64,000 bases of DNA from Chitinophaga filiformis (GCF_900102545.1 NZ_FNBN01000015.1:43571-107570), one strand, 5' to 3'; counted from the first letter of the stretch, positions 32,886-41,327 are shown. Numbers and translations are program-made. Notes: generated by a model not told the origin, from the letters alone.

Positions 32886-33752
32886 ATGTGTTACCTGTTA
32901 ATTGGAAACATTTCTGCATTGATCTCGGATGATTGTACAGAACCTTTGGTAGATGCATTTTTACGTGTTTATTTACCAGATGGGCGTCACCCCATAGGAG
33001 CCTACCCCAAAAGAGACATTTTTAGTGGTCCCGGTCAGCTTACAGCGGGACAGGTCGAAGCAAAGCAGGATCGCTTACTTGCTGAGACCAGGTTGGATGA
33101 GAAGGGGAATTTTACGCTGACCTGGGAACAATTACATTTATTTACGGAGCCACTTGAATTTGATATTTGTTTGCGTCATATGCCTGAACAGGCAAACTTC
33201 AGAGGGATGGAATCCCATTATAATCTGGGGATGATGGCGCCAAACTGGAAACGTTCAGGACAACAATACGTTGCGGCTTATGCATACATCTTGCCAGTTG
33301 AAAGCTGGCGTCAGATAAGGGCCAATTATGGTACCTGGGTAATCGCAGGAACAGTAAGGCGGTTACATGCCAGAGAGGGACAAGCACAATTAAAAGTAGA
33401 AGCGTACAATGCCGGAAACCATCGCTTATTGGGATGTGCGCGTACCGATGAAAAAGGTCGGTATCAGCTCCGGTTCAGCAGAAAACAACTGACCAGCAGA
33501 TTGATGCTGGGCGGTAATCGCCGGAACCCGGAAGGACCGGATATTTATTTTAAGGTGTACCGGAATAAACAGCTACTATGGGAGGAAGAAGCCCAGGTAG
33601 CTACAATGCCGGAACGAAAAGGAGTGAGTCCCTGCAGTATGATTAACATCATTATGCAGGTTCCTGCACTCAAAAAGGCATCAGGCCATGTACCCGGTTG
33701 GTGGAACAACTGGGCCGTACTAGGACGAAAATTCTCACTGGTAAGTCATTAA
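32886..33752 (+). CDS. Protein of two tandem transthyretin-like beta-sandwiches, function unknown
   Basis: 288 residues, no signal peptide or membrane helix. Two similar blocks can be seen. Block 1 (about 3-100): LIGNISALISDDCTEPLVDA, then TRLDEKGNFTLTW and PLEFDICLRH. Block 2 (about 155-240): VIAGTVRRLHAREGQAQLKV, then ARTDEKGRYQLRF and GPDIYFKVYRNK. The repeated D-E-K-G-n-[FY] turn and the strand before and after it are those of carboxypeptidase-regulatory/transthyretin-like folds. Similar blocks occur in cell-surface and toxin-complex proteins, but I cannot assign this one. A long gene-free promoter region with repeated ACGTAGT sites lies in front; a perfect terminator follows. Confidence 0.6.
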   Translation: MCYLLIGNISALISDDCTEPLVDAFLRVYLPDGRHPIGAYPKRDIFSGPGQLTAGQVEAKQDRLLAETRLDEKGNFTLTWEQLHLFTEPLEFDICLRHMPEQANFRGMESHYNLGMMAPNWKRSGQQYVAAYAYILPVESWRQIRANYGTWVIAGTVRRLHAREGQAQLKVEAYNAGNHRLLGCARTDEKGRYQLRFSRKQLTSRLMLGGNRRNPEGPDIYFKVYRNKQLLWEEEAQVATMPERKGVSPCSMINIIMQVPALKKASGHVPGWWNNWAVLGRKFSLVSH

Positions 33753-33837
33753 AGAGATAAGGTACTATTTAACCTATATTCCGGTACTACATGCCCTCAA
33801 TATTAAGTTTGGTGACCCACATACACACACATTCAGT

Positions 33838-33883
33838 AAAAAACAGCTACCCCTTTTCCAGTTCCCAGGGTAGCTGTTTTTTT
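33838..33883. terminator. Bidirectional terminator after the beta-sandwich gene
   Basis: A-run plus CAGCTACCC (to 33852) pairs with GGGTAGCTG plus T-run (33868-33883); loop 15 nt. Shared with the convergent PI-PLC-like gene. Confidence 0.85.
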
Positions 33884-33888
33884 ATGCC

Positions 33889-34860
33889 CTAAAAGTTCGT
33901 ATTGGCAATCAGGGATGCCCTGTCAGCATTAACAAAATCCATCGGAATAATACCAAATCTACCATGCGTATTGGTGGTAAAGTAGGTATTGAGCCTTGGG
34001 TTAATGTTGCCGGATACCGTTGTAATGCTTGGTATACCGAAGATCAGTGATTTGTAACCACTTGTGAAGTTGATGTACAGTGTGTTGTTGCTCTGTGTGC
34101 TCGCTTCGGTGAACAGTGCATTGATGTTGTTCCACTTTGCATTGTTGTCAGGCACGACGTATTGGTCCTGGATCTTCAGACTGGCATTGCTGTTGTTGAT
34201 AGTAAAAACAGTGTTGTCAGCCCAGGCAGTAGCATCGATACCTTTAGGCGTAGCGGTAGCGCCAAATCTTCTCAGTAATACGATCTTTCCTCTTACCTGA
34301 CCCAGTGTAGGGATAGTAGCACCTAAAGACCAGAAGCTGGAATACTGTTGTACATAGGAGTCAAAAGTCTGCTCAAAGGTCCTGGTGTTGTCAGTAGCAT
34401 CATACTCTTCCTTCACGCTCATAACAATGGTTTCACCCGGATGGCTGGTCAGGAAGCCGGTGCAGGCCAGTAACACATCGTTAAAGTTCATGTTCTGATA
34501 GATAGAACCATGGTGAATGGCAAAGGCGTTGCCAATGTGGCGGCAACGGATGTCCAGGAAACGGACACCTGCTTCCAGCTGGGCAGCGATAGTCAGGTCC
34601 TGGCATTTGGCGGTACCTGATACCGGTTCAACGCGGGCACCACTGTCATGTGTACCCGGAATGGACAGGGAAGCAATGCTGCTGTTGTCGGGAAGGCTGG
34701 TCATCCAGCTGTTCATCGCCACGGCTGCTGCCTGAGCTGTAACGGCTACAGCATTGTCTGCTTTCAGGGCCGGTGCTACAGCGTCCTCTTTCGAACAGCC
34801 GGAGAAAAATACGCCAGTCAGCAGGATGCCTGCAAGAGGCATGAAACGTTGTGTCTTCAT
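33889..34860 (-). CDS. Phosphatidylinositol-specific phospholipase C-like lipoprotein
   Basis: 323 residues. Lipoprotein signal peptide with lipobox FFSGC (Cys22). PI-PLC X domain: SIPGTHDSGARV with the first catalytic His, FLDIRCRHIGNAFAIHHGS with the second, then HPGETIVMSVKEEY and QVRGKIVLLRRFG. Bacterial PI-PLCs of this type (B. cereus, Listeria) cleave phosphatidylinositol or GPI anchors without calcium. The lipid anchor points to the cell surface or periplasm. The substrate in a soil bacterium is uncertain. Confidence 0.88.
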   Translation of the reverse strand: MKTQRFMPLAGILLTGVFFSGCSKEDAVAPALKADNAVAVTAQAAAVAMNSWMTSLPDNSSIASLSIPGTHDSGARVEPVSGTAKCQDLTIAAQLEAGVRFLDIRCRHIGNAFAIHHGSIYQNMNFNDVLLACTGFLTSHPGETIVMSVKEEYDATDNTRTFEQTFDSYVQQYSSFWSLGATIPTLGQVRGKIVLLRRFGATATPKGIDATAWADNTVFTINNSNASLKIQDQYVVPDNNAKWNNINALFTEASTQSNNTLYINFTSGYKSLIFGIPSITTVSGNINPRLNTYFTTNTHGRFGIIPMDFVNADRASLIANTNF

Positions 34861-35033
34861 CGGTGTAGGTTTAGGTTTATAAGGGTTTATAAGGTATCTG
34901 TTTACAGGTTTTCGTCATACGGGTCAATACTTCCTGCACACTTATATGACACTCAGGATAACGGGTATAACTATTGGAAAAAAGGAGTTAACAATACGGT
35001 AATAATCGGAGGCAGATCTTCCGAAAGGATAGG

Positions 35034-35085
35034 GCCCTCAGTATAACAACCTTCATAAGGTGGTTATGCTGAGGGCTTTTTTTAT
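35034..35085 (+). terminator. Strong terminator with no visible upstream gene
   Basis: GCCCTCAG (35034-35041) pairs with CTGAGGGC (35071-35078), extended by ATAAC-ACC/GGT-GTTAT inside, followed by seven T on the plus strand. The only gene nearby (PI-PLC-like, starting at 34860) runs the other way. It implies a short plus-strand transcript beginning in 34861-35030. The sequence there shows no good open reading frame. Confidence 0.75.
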
Positions 35086-35172
35086 GGCTGTTTTCGGGTG
35101 CTTCAGGCATCCGAATTTCGCTTCTAACAGTGTCTTTTCCTTATGGTTATCCAATAATAAACCATTCTCGAT

Positions 35173-35258
35173 CCATATATAAGCCATATATAACCCATAT
35201 TTCTATAAATATGGGTTATATATGGGTCATATATGGCTTATATATGGGTTATATATGG
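35173..35258. repeat. Cruciform built of 11-bp repeats
   Basis: Left arm: CCATATATAAG, CCATATATAAC, CCATATTT (35173-35202). Loop CTAT. Right arm: AAATATGG, GTTATATATGG, GTCATATATGG, CTTATATATGG, GTTATATATGG (35207-35258). The arms pair over about 30 bp if one 11-mer of the right arm is looped out. Within 34861-35716 it is the most striking structure besides the terminator at 35034 and the REP-like copies at 35451-35675. Confidence 0.8.
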
Positions 35259-35450
35259 GTTATCTCACCGAACAGGCTATGGTAAAAGCTTTACAAGGAC
35301 TGTTTAAAATAGTTATTTTGTTAATTGTTGGTAATAAAGATAGTCCGTATTAGAGGTGGATGTTATAAGATGGGGTTGGGATGGATTTTGGATGGATTTG
35401 GGTCGTTCCGTTGATTGGATGCTTGTGGTTGGGGGCGGTGGAATTTTTGT

Positions 35451-35675
35451 TCCCGGGGTTATCACCCCGGGCTACAAACAATAAGACCCCTGACGGGGTC
35501 AAATGGCCTGGGATAACCAACGTATATCCGAAATAATTGGGGAGAAAGCTGATTTGTTAACTCGCTGCATTCAGCTCCGTCAGGAGCGTGCGTGTTTGTA
35601 GCCCCGGGTGATAACCCGGGGAATGGCGTTAACCGGGGAATGGCGTTAACCGGGGAATGGCGTTAACCGGGGAGC
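35451..35675. repeat. Two REP-like elements and a 17-bp triple repeat
   Basis: Reverse copy: hairpin CCCGGGG-TTATCA-CCCCGGG (35452-35471), CTAC at 35472-35475, GACCCC/GGGGTC at 35485-35500. Forward copy: AGCTCC/GGAGCG at 35572-35588, GTAG at 35598-35601, hairpin with loop TGATAA to about 35621. The CGGGGAATGGCGTTAAC end unit is then repeated three times (about 35617-35668). They lie in the gap beyond the xerD stop. Confidence 0.8.
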
Positions 35676-35716
35676 AGCAACACACCGGAATGTGCGATAT
35701 TAGCCGGATATGGAAA

Positions 35717-36613
35717 TTAGAACCGGGGGTGAAACCGTTGCAAGGTATCCCTCAAAAATTCCCTATCCAGATGTGTATAGATCTCCGTAGTAGTAATACT
35801 CTCATGTCCCAGCATTTCCTGTACAGCGCGGAGGTCGGCGCCGCCTTCTACGAGGTGGGTGGCAAAGGAGTGGCGGAAGGTATGGGGTGACACCTGTTTC
35901 TCAATCCCCGCAGCAGCAGTAAGGTCTTTAATCACGAGGAAGATCATCACCCTGGTTAATGCGCTGCCCCGGCGGTTCAGGAAAAGGATATCTTCCTGTC
36001 CCTTTTTGACGGGTACATGTACCCGTATCTCGTCTTTGTAGATATTGATATACTTGATGGCATCGGGACCGATAGGCACCAGGCGTTCCTTGTCGCCTTT
36101 ACCGACCACACGGATGAAACCTGCGTCAAAATGTAACTGGGAGATCTTCAGGCTGATTACTTCGCTGACGCGCAGGCCACAGCTATACATAGTTTCCAGG
36201 ATAGCCCGGTTGCGTTGTCCTTCCGGGGTACCGGCCTTTACCTGTGCAATGATCTGCTCTATTTCATCAAAGCTGAGCACATCAGGTAGTTGCCGGCGTG
36301 TTTTAGGCGCTTCAATGAGCAGGGTAGGGTCCTGGCGGATGATATCTTCCAGCAGCAGATAGCGGTAGAATGCCTTGATACCGGAAATGATCCTGGCCTG
36401 GGAGGTAGCACTCATACCCAGGCTGGCAATCCACTGCACACAGGCCTGTAGTTCAGACAGTGTTACCTGGTCGGGGGGCAGTTGTAAGCCGACCGATTGC
36501 AGGTATTGCACCAGCTTCTCTACATCGCGGATATAGGCCTCAATAGAATTGGCAGACAGGGATCGCTCCAGCTGGAGATAAGCTTTAAATCCTTTCAGGT
36601 ATATGTCCCACAT
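35717..36613 (-). CDS. xerD: Site-specific tyrosine recombinase XerD
   Basis: 298 residues, exactly the length of E. coli XerD. N-terminal SAM-like core-binding domain (FKAYLQLERSLSANSIEAY). Catalytic residues of the C-terminal domain are visible: Arg in SCGLRVSEV, Lys in GKGDKERLVP, His and Arg in HTFRHSFATHL, His in LGHESITTTEIYTH and Tyr in EIYTHL. Resolves chromosome dimers at dif together with a second Xer protein, with FtsK control. ATG at 36613 (MWDIYL) is chosen over one six codons earlier because of the length match. The ndk terminator ends only 18 bp before the start. Confidence 0.92.
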   Translation of the reverse strand: MWDIYLKGFKAYLQLERSLSANSIEAYIRDVEKLVQYLQSVGLQLPPDQVTLSELQACVQWIASLGMSATSQARIISGIKAFYRYLLLEDIIRQDPTLLIEAPKTRRQLPDVLSFDEIEQIIAQVKAGTPEGQRNRAILETMYSCGLRVSEVISLKISQLHFDAGFIRVVGKGDKERLVPIGPDAIKYINIYKDEIRVHVPVKKGQEDILFLNRRGSALTRVMIFLVIKDLTAAAGIEKQVSPHTFRHSFATHLVEGGADLRAVQEMLGHESITTTEIYTHLDREFLRDTLQRFHPRF

Positions 36614-36630
36614 GGACGGCAATTTACACA

Positions 36631-36661
36631 AAAAGGCCCTCCCATAGCAATGGGAAGGCCT
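36631..36661 (-). terminator. Terminator of ndk
   Basis: AGGCCcTCCCAT (36634-36645) pairs with ATGGGAaGGCCT (36650-36661); on the minus strand a run of five T follows. Confidence 0.85.
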
Positions 36662-36701
36662 CTTATATCATTCACCGGCAATCGGTAGGCCGGTAGTTCA
36701 A

Positions 36702-37121
36702 TTAGAATTTTTCCAGACCGGAGAAGAAGAAGTTGCCTTCGATCTCTGCGTTCTCGTCGGAGTCAGAACCGTGAACAGCGTTACGGCCTACAGACTCAGC
36801 GTACTGTTTGCGGATAGTACCTTCTTCTGCATTGGCAGGGTTGGTAGCGCCGATCAGTTTACGGAAGTCTTCCACAGCATTAGCTTTCTCCAGGATAGCT
36901 GCCACGATGTGACCGCTGCTCATGAATTCTACCAGTTCGCCGTAGAAAGGCCTTTCCTTATGCACAGCATAAAATTCACCTGCTTTCTCAGAAGAGAGCC
37001 TGGTCATTTTCATTGCCACGATACGGAAACCGGCAGCGTTAATTTTCGCCAGAATACCACCAATATGCCCATTTTCAACGGCATCCGGCTTAATCATTGT
37101 AAAAGTTCTGTTGTTAGCCAT
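36702..37121 (-). CDS. ndk: Nucleoside diphosphate kinase
   Basis: 139 residues, standard length. Transfers the terminal phosphate between nucleoside triphosphates and diphosphates via a phospho-histidine. N-terminal RTFTMIKPDAVENGHIG and the active-site segment GRNAVHGSDSDENAEIE with the catalytic His near 116 are unmistakable. Cytosolic. It has its own -7 element (37155-37162) and terminator. Confidence 0.98.
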   Translation of the reverse strand: MANNRTFTMIKPDAVENGHIGGILAKINAAGFRIVAMKMTRLSSEKAGEFYAVHKERPFYGELVEFMSSGHIVAAILEKANAVEDFRKLIGATNPANAEEGTIRKQYAESVGRNAVHGSDSDENAEIEGNFFFSGLEKF

Positions 37122-37154
37122 ATATTTAGATTCCTAATTAACTAATTTTGCGCG

Positions 37155-37162
37155 CAAATGTA
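37155..37162 (-). promoter_or_regulatory. Bacteroidota -7 element (TACATTTG) of ndk
   Basis: CAAATGTA on the plus strand reads TACATTTG on the minus strand, 33 bp before the ndk start. Confidence 0.55.
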
Positions 37163-37282
37163 ACCAGAATTTGTTTAGTGATGAAAAAAAAGAGAACTTC
37201 GCACTTCATTTTTTGGCAAAAAAACAGTTATATTTTATTGTTCATATAAAAGCAGGCATGCCTGTATACTTAAAGGTTAAGA

Positions 37283-38287
37283 ATGAAGAGGATAGAGGAA
37301 ATTAAGCCCTTGCTGGAAACCCCTAAAAGAGTGGTAATAACAATGCATCAGAAACCAGATGCAGACGCAATGGGCTCATCACTGGCCTTATACCATTATC
37401 TCAGACAGAAAGGTCATGATGTAACCGTTATTTCCCCTACTAATTTCCCGGATTTCCTGATATGGATGCCTGGTGCAAAGGAAGTAATTGATTTTGAATC
37501 CATGCAGGAGAAGGCGATGAAAGCGCTGGAAGGTATCAACCTGCTGTTTTGCCTGGACTTCAACGCGCTGTACCGCACAAAGAGTATGGAGCCATACCTG
37601 ACACAGCTGGCCTGCACAAAGATCCTGGTAGACCATCACCTGGAACCACAACCTGTTTTTGATTATGGTATCAGCGACACCACTGCGGCATCCACTGCCC
37701 AGCTGATATACGAGATCATCTACAAACTGGGAGATGAGGCACTGATTAATGAAGACATGGCCCAGTGCATTTATGCGGGTACCATGACTGACACAGGTTC
37801 TTTCCGTTTTACTTCTACATCCGCAAGAGTACACCGTATGGTGGCCGATCTGTTTGACCGCGGTCTTAAACATGAGATCATCCACTCTGCGATCTATGAC
37901 AATTTCCTGGAAAACCGCCTGCGCTTCCTGGGCCACAGCCTGCTGAACCGCATGGAGGTATACTATGAATATAATACTGCCATGATGGCTATACCGTATA
38001 CGGACCTGAAGCGTTTTGACCTGCAGACCGGCGATACAGAGGGAGTGGTGAACTTCCTGCTGTCTATCCAGGGTATCAAGCTGGCAGCGCTGATCATAGA
38101 CCGTCATGCGGAAATAAAACTATCTTTCCGTTCCAAAGGTGATTTTGATGTGAACACGTTCGCCAGGAAATATTTCGACGGCGGCGGTCATTTCCACGCA
38201 GCCGGCGGCCATAGCTCCGAGACACTTGAAAAAACCGTGCAACATTTTATTGAAGCCATTAAAGAGAACGAAGAACAGTTACAATAA
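37283..38287 (+). CDS. DHH-family phosphoesterase, NrnA-like oligoribonuclease/pAp phosphatase
   Basis: 334 residues. DHH domain with metal ligands in KPDADAMGSSLAL (near 24-36), CLDFNALYR, VDHHLEP (the DHH triad near 120) and GTMTDTGSFRF. C-terminal DHHA1 domain with GGGHFHAAGGHS. The layout matches NrnA, which degrades nanoRNA of 2-5 nucleotides and dephosphorylates pAp, and related GdpP/PDE2-type c-di-AMP breakdown enzymes that act on pApA. Because cdaA (c-di-AMP synthesis) lies 2 kb away, a role in c-di-AMP turnover is possible but unproven. It precedes the FKBP gene by 27 bp. Confidence 0.9.
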   Translation: MKRIEEIKPLLETPKRVVITMHQKPDADAMGSSLALYHYLRQKGHDVTVISPTNFPDFLIWMPGAKEVIDFESMQEKAMKALEGINLLFCLDFNALYRTKSMEPYLTQLACTKILVDHHLEPQPVFDYGISDTTAASTAQLIYEIIYKLGDEALINEDMAQCIYAGTMTDTGSFRFTSTSARVHRMVADLFDRGLKHEIIHSAIYDNFLENRLRFLGHSLLNRMEVYYEYNTAMMAIPYTDLKRFDLQTGDTEGVVNFLLSIQGIKLAALIIDRHAEIKLSFRSKGDFDVNTFARKYFDGGGHFHAAGGHSSETLEKTVQHFIEAIKENEEQLQ

Positions 38288-38314
38288 GTTATTCAATCCT
38301 ACTAATACAGTCAA

Positions 38315-39196
38315 ATGAGAAAGAACAAACAGTTGTTAGTTGCAGCATTAGGCCTCTTCCTGGCCAGCTGCGGTGCCGGTGGCACTAAAAAGACACCCGG
38401 TGGCGTAGATTTCGTTGTTCATAAGTCAGGTACTGGTGCGCAGCTGAAGCTGGGTGACACTGTACTGCTGAACATCATCCAAAGTCTGAATGATTCCGTA
38501 CTCGTTGAATCCCGCAAGATGGCCGGAGGTCCCGTACCTTTCGTTATCTCTAAATCCGTTAACAAGTACGATCTGATGGACGGTCTGGCTATGCTGAAAG
38601 AAGGTGATAGCGCTACTTTCTCTATTCCTATCGATAGCCTGCCTGAGCCTCATCCACCATTCGGTAAAAAAGGTGACAAGCTGAACGTGACTTTCATCGT
38701 AGTAGGTAAATATGCTGCTGCTGAGCAGAAAGCAAAAGATGAAAAGACCATCAAAGAATACATGGATAAAAACAAGATCACCGCAACCCCAACTCCGGAA
38801 GGCGTATATGTAGCCGTTAAGGAAGAAGGTACCGGTGCTCAGCCTAAAGTAGGTGATACTGTGTATGTACACTATACCGGTAAACTGCTGGATGGTAAAG
38901 TATTTGATTCCAGCCTGGATTCTACACTGAGACCAGGTATGAAGATCGAGCCTATCAAATTCCCTATCGGTCGCGGTTTCGTGATCAAAGGTTGGGATGC
39001 TGGTATCGCTGCACTGAAAAAAGGCAGCAAGGCAACCCTGATCATTCCTTCTACTTTAGCTTACGGTTTACAGGGTAGTCCTCCTGCAATCCCAGGTAAC
39101 TCCGTACTGGCATTCGATGTTCAGCTGGTAGATGTTAAAGCTGGCGCTCCTGAAGCACCTGCTGCTCCTGCTGCACTGCAGCCTGGTAAGAAATAA
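38315..39196 (+). CDS. FKBP-type peptidyl-prolyl isomerase lipoprotein, two domains
   Basis: 293 residues. Lipoprotein signal peptide ending LASC (Cys near 19). Residues about 30-130 resemble a degenerate FKBP domain (GTGAQLKLGDTVLLNI), in which the usual V-Y-G active-site surroundings are altered. Residues about 160-280 are a typical FKBP: VGDTVYVHYTGKLLDGKVFDSS, GRGFVIKGWDAG, PSTLAYG. The end is Ala/Pro-rich. It should assist folding of periplasmic or outer-membrane proteins. It is probably co-transcribed with the NrnA-like gene. A strong terminator follows. Confidence 0.9.
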   Translation: MRKNKQLLVAALGLFLASCGAGGTKKTPGGVDFVVHKSGTGAQLKLGDTVLLNIIQSLNDSVLVESRKMAGGPVPFVISKSVNKYDLMDGLAMLKEGDSATFSIPIDSLPEPHPPFGKKGDKLNVTFIVVGKYAAAEQKAKDEKTIKEYMDKNKITATPTPEGVYVAVKEEGTGAQPKVGDTVYVHYTGKLLDGKVFDSSLDSTLRPGMKIEPIKFPIGRGFVIKGWDAGIAALKKGSKATLIIPSTLAYGLQGSPPAIPGNSVLAFDVQLVDVKAGAPEAPAAPAALQPGKK

Positions 39197-39214
39197 TCAG
39201 CATTTGTTGATATA

Positions 39215-39250
39215 AAAAACGGCCGCTCGTATGAGCGGCCGTTTTTGTTT
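39215..39250 (+). terminator. Terminator of the FKBP gene
   Basis: Perfect 14-bp stem AAAAACGGCCGCTC with its complement around loop GTAT, followed by T-rich sequence. Confidence 0.92.
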
Positions 39251-39295
39251 TATGTGTTATTAATCAACATTACAAATACAGGGAATTGAAACCCG

Positions 39296-39598
39296 CAATC
39301 CCCGGGGGAATCGTCCCGTGGTACAAACATTCCCGGGTTATCACCCCGCGGTACAAACATTCCGGGGGGATCGTCCCGCGGTACAAACATTCCCGGGGTT
39401 TATCACCCCGCGCTACAAACATTCCGGGGGGATCGTCCAGCGGTACAAACATTCCCGGGGTTTATCACCCCGCGCTACAAACATTCCGGGGGGATCGTCC
39501 TGCGGTACAAACATTCCCGGGGTTTATCACCCCGCGCTACAAACATCCCGGGGTTATCACCCCGCGCTACAAACACTGGGACTCCTAGCGGAGTCCTA
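39296..39598 (-). repeat. Alternating array of nine REP-like hairpin units
   Basis: Nine units of 30-32 bp, each ending in TACAAAC (so GTA-G/C hairpins on the minus strand). Type A has the usual core CCCCGGGG-TTATCA-CCCCGC-GCTACAAAC. Type B has CCGGGGGG-ATCG-TCCCGC-GGTACAAAC. Order: B A B A B A B A A. Types A and B are nearly identical among themselves, so the array grew by copying about 62-bp dimers. It closes with hairpin GGGACTCC/GGAGTCC at about 39580-39596. It fills the convergent gap between the FKBP gene and cdaA. Confidence 0.9.
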
Positions 39599-39618
39599 TT
39601 ATGTTTTGCTGTATACCC

Positions 39619-40428
39619 TCAATATCCATCAACCATCACTTCGTACATCTTCACCTTCAGCTCTTCCAGTGAGATATCCTGTACCAGGTTGCCATCCTCG
39701 GCATAAGAGATAGTTCCTCGTTCTTCTGAAACCACGATAGCCAGGTTGTCGCTGTGCTCTGTGATCCCTACGGCAGAACGGTGACGTAAACCGATGCGGG
39801 TAGGCAGATTAGGATTCTCTGATACAGGCAGGATCACCTTAGCCGCCAGTATTTTGTTGCCGACAATGATCAGGGCGCCATCGTGCAGGGGACTTCCTTT
39901 GCAGAAGATGCTTTCCAGCAGTTTGGCGTTGATGTTACTGTCGATCGCGATACTGGAAGCAGTGTCAAACTTCACACGATAAGTATTGGCAATCACGATC
40001 AGTGCTCCTGTGCGGGTGCCGGCCATGCGGGCAACCGCAGTGATCACTTCGTTGATGATATTTTCTTCTTCCTTATAACTCTTGAACTTATCAGGGAGGA
40101 ACAGTTTGGTGAAAAAACTGTCTTTACTCAACGGCGCTTTCTTTCCCAGTACCAGCAGGAATTTCCTGATCTCGGGCTGGAAAATGATGATGATAGCGAT
40201 CAGTCCGACATTGATGAAACTCTGTAACAGCGTGGAAAGTATCGGCATCTGCAGGCGTTGCACCACAAAGTAAGCCAGGTATATGATTAAGAGTCCTACG
40301 AAGATATTGAAGGCCAGGCTACCTTTCAACAGGCGGTACAATTGCACTACCAGGAAGATCACGATCGCCAGGTCCAGTATGTTCAACCAGTGGAAACGAT
40401 AACCGTAAAAGCTAAATAAGTTCTCCAT
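39619..40428 (-). CDS. cdaA: Diadenylate cyclase CdaA (c-di-AMP synthase)
   Basis: 269 residues. Three N-terminal membrane helices (about 10-85), then the DAC domain: the catalytic DGA in PLHDGALIIVGNKI, the RHR in IGLRHRSAVGITEHSD, and ALIVIANTYR. Condenses two ATP to c-di-AMP at the membrane. The neighbouring Gram-positive partner CdaR is absent. It is 29 bp downstream of folP on the same strand, a pairing common in Bacteroidota. c-di-AMP usually controls potassium and osmotic balance. Confidence 0.95.
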   Translation of the reverse strand: MENLFSFYGYRFHWLNILDLAIVIFLVVQLYRLLKGSLAFNIFVGLLIIYLAYFVVQRLQMPILSTLLQSFINVGLIAIIIIFQPEIRKFLLVLGKKAPLSKDSFFTKLFLPDKFKSYKEEENIINEVITAVARMAGTRTGALIVIANTYRVKFDTASSIAIDSNINAKLLESIFCKGSPLHDGALIIVGNKILAAKVILPVSENPNLPTRIGLRHRSAVGITEHSDNLAIVVSEERGTISYAEDGNLVQDISLEELKVKMYEVMVDGY

Positions 40429-40457
40429 AGATCGTAAAAATAGCGAATATTTATCAG

Positions 40458-41327
40458 CTAAAGTGTCTTCATATATTGCGTGATCTTCACTGCTTCCACA
40501 GCCGCTTTTACATCATGTACGCGTAGGATGTGAGCGCCCTGCTGCAAAGCAAGTGTATGCAGTACTGTTGTACCATTCAATGCTTCTGCAGGTGTTGTTT
40601 CCAGTAATTTATAGATCATGGATTTCCTGGAGATGCCTACCAGCAGCGGACAATCCAGCATATGAAACACATGCAGTTTCTTCATCAGCGTATAGTTGTG
40701 CGCGATGGTTTTTCCAAAACCGAATCCGGGATCGATGATAAGATCTTTAATGCCCGCCTGCAAACATGCTGCGCGTTTACGGATAAAGTAATCAAGTACT
40801 TCCTGTGTTACATCTTCATAATTTGGCCGCTGCTGCATATCGGCAGGAGTGCCTTTCATATGCATGGCGATATAAGGTACCTGCAGGCGACCTGCGGTGG
40901 GAATCATGTTCTTATCCAGATCGCCGGCACTGATATCATTGATGATCGCTGCGCCCGCATGTATAGTCTGTTCTGCTACATTCGCATAGTAAGTATCGAT
41001 AGAGAGGATGGCTGTTGGGAAATGTTCCTTCAGAATCCTGACCGCCGGCAACAGGCGTTCCAGTTCTGTTTCAGGACCAACGTCAATAGCGCCGGGACGG
41101 GTGCTCTGTGCACCAATGTCCAGGATCTGTGCACCTTCATCCAATAGCTGTGCCGCTCTTTCAAGCATGAGATCAATATGCTGCGTTCTGCTGCCGGCAA
41201 AAAAGGAATCTTCTGTGATATTGATGATGCCCATAACAACTGGTTTGGACAAATCCAGTAAGGTGCCCTGACAGTTGATCGTGCCGGTATATTCGCCGTT
41301 CTTCCCTTCCATAGTATCCATTTGCAT
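40458..41327 (-). CDS. folP: Dihydropteroate synthase
   Basis: About 289 residues; joins p-aminobenzoate to dihydropterin pyrophosphate in folate synthesis, the sulfonamide target. Motifs: VMGIINITEDSFFAGSR (normally N-x-T-x-D-S-F), LDIGAQSTRPGA, LSIDTYYANVA, INDISAGDLD, YIAMHMKGTP, DPGFGFGKT and the C-terminal RVHDVKAAVEAVK. Three nearby ATGs (41327, 41321, 41312) are possible starts; the TATTTTTG element at 41349-41356 rules out the much longer frame. First gene of the folP-cdaA operon. Confidence 0.95.
   Translation of the reverse strand: MQMDTMEGKNGEYTGTINCQGTLLDLSKPVVMGIINITEDSFFAGSRTQHIDLMLERAAQLLDEGAQILDIGAQSTRPGAIDVGPETELERLLPAVRILKEHFPTAILSIDTYYANVAEQTIHAGAAIINDISAGDLDKNMIPTAGRLQVPYIAMHMKGTPADMQQRPNYEDVTQEVLDYFIRKRAACLQAGIKDLIIDPGFGFGKTIAHNYTLMKKLHVFHMLDCPLLVGISRKSMIYKLLETTPAEALNGTTVLHTLALQQGAHILRVHDVKAAVEAVKITQYMKTL

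Noticed and set aside
34945..35001. An 18-codon frame before the orphan terminator at 35034
   Set aside because: Too short and without composition or context of a gene; a non-coding transcript is a simpler explanation.
35717..36613. Integrase of a mobile element rather than XerD
   Set aside because: Length is exactly 298 residues, both Xer domains are standard, and it is flanked by ndk with no phage or transposon genes or attachment repeats.
39286..39713. Two plus-strand frames across the 39.3-kb array
   Set aside because: Products are repeats of YKHSGG/TFPG type and one runs into cdaA on the other strand; they reflect repeat periodicity.
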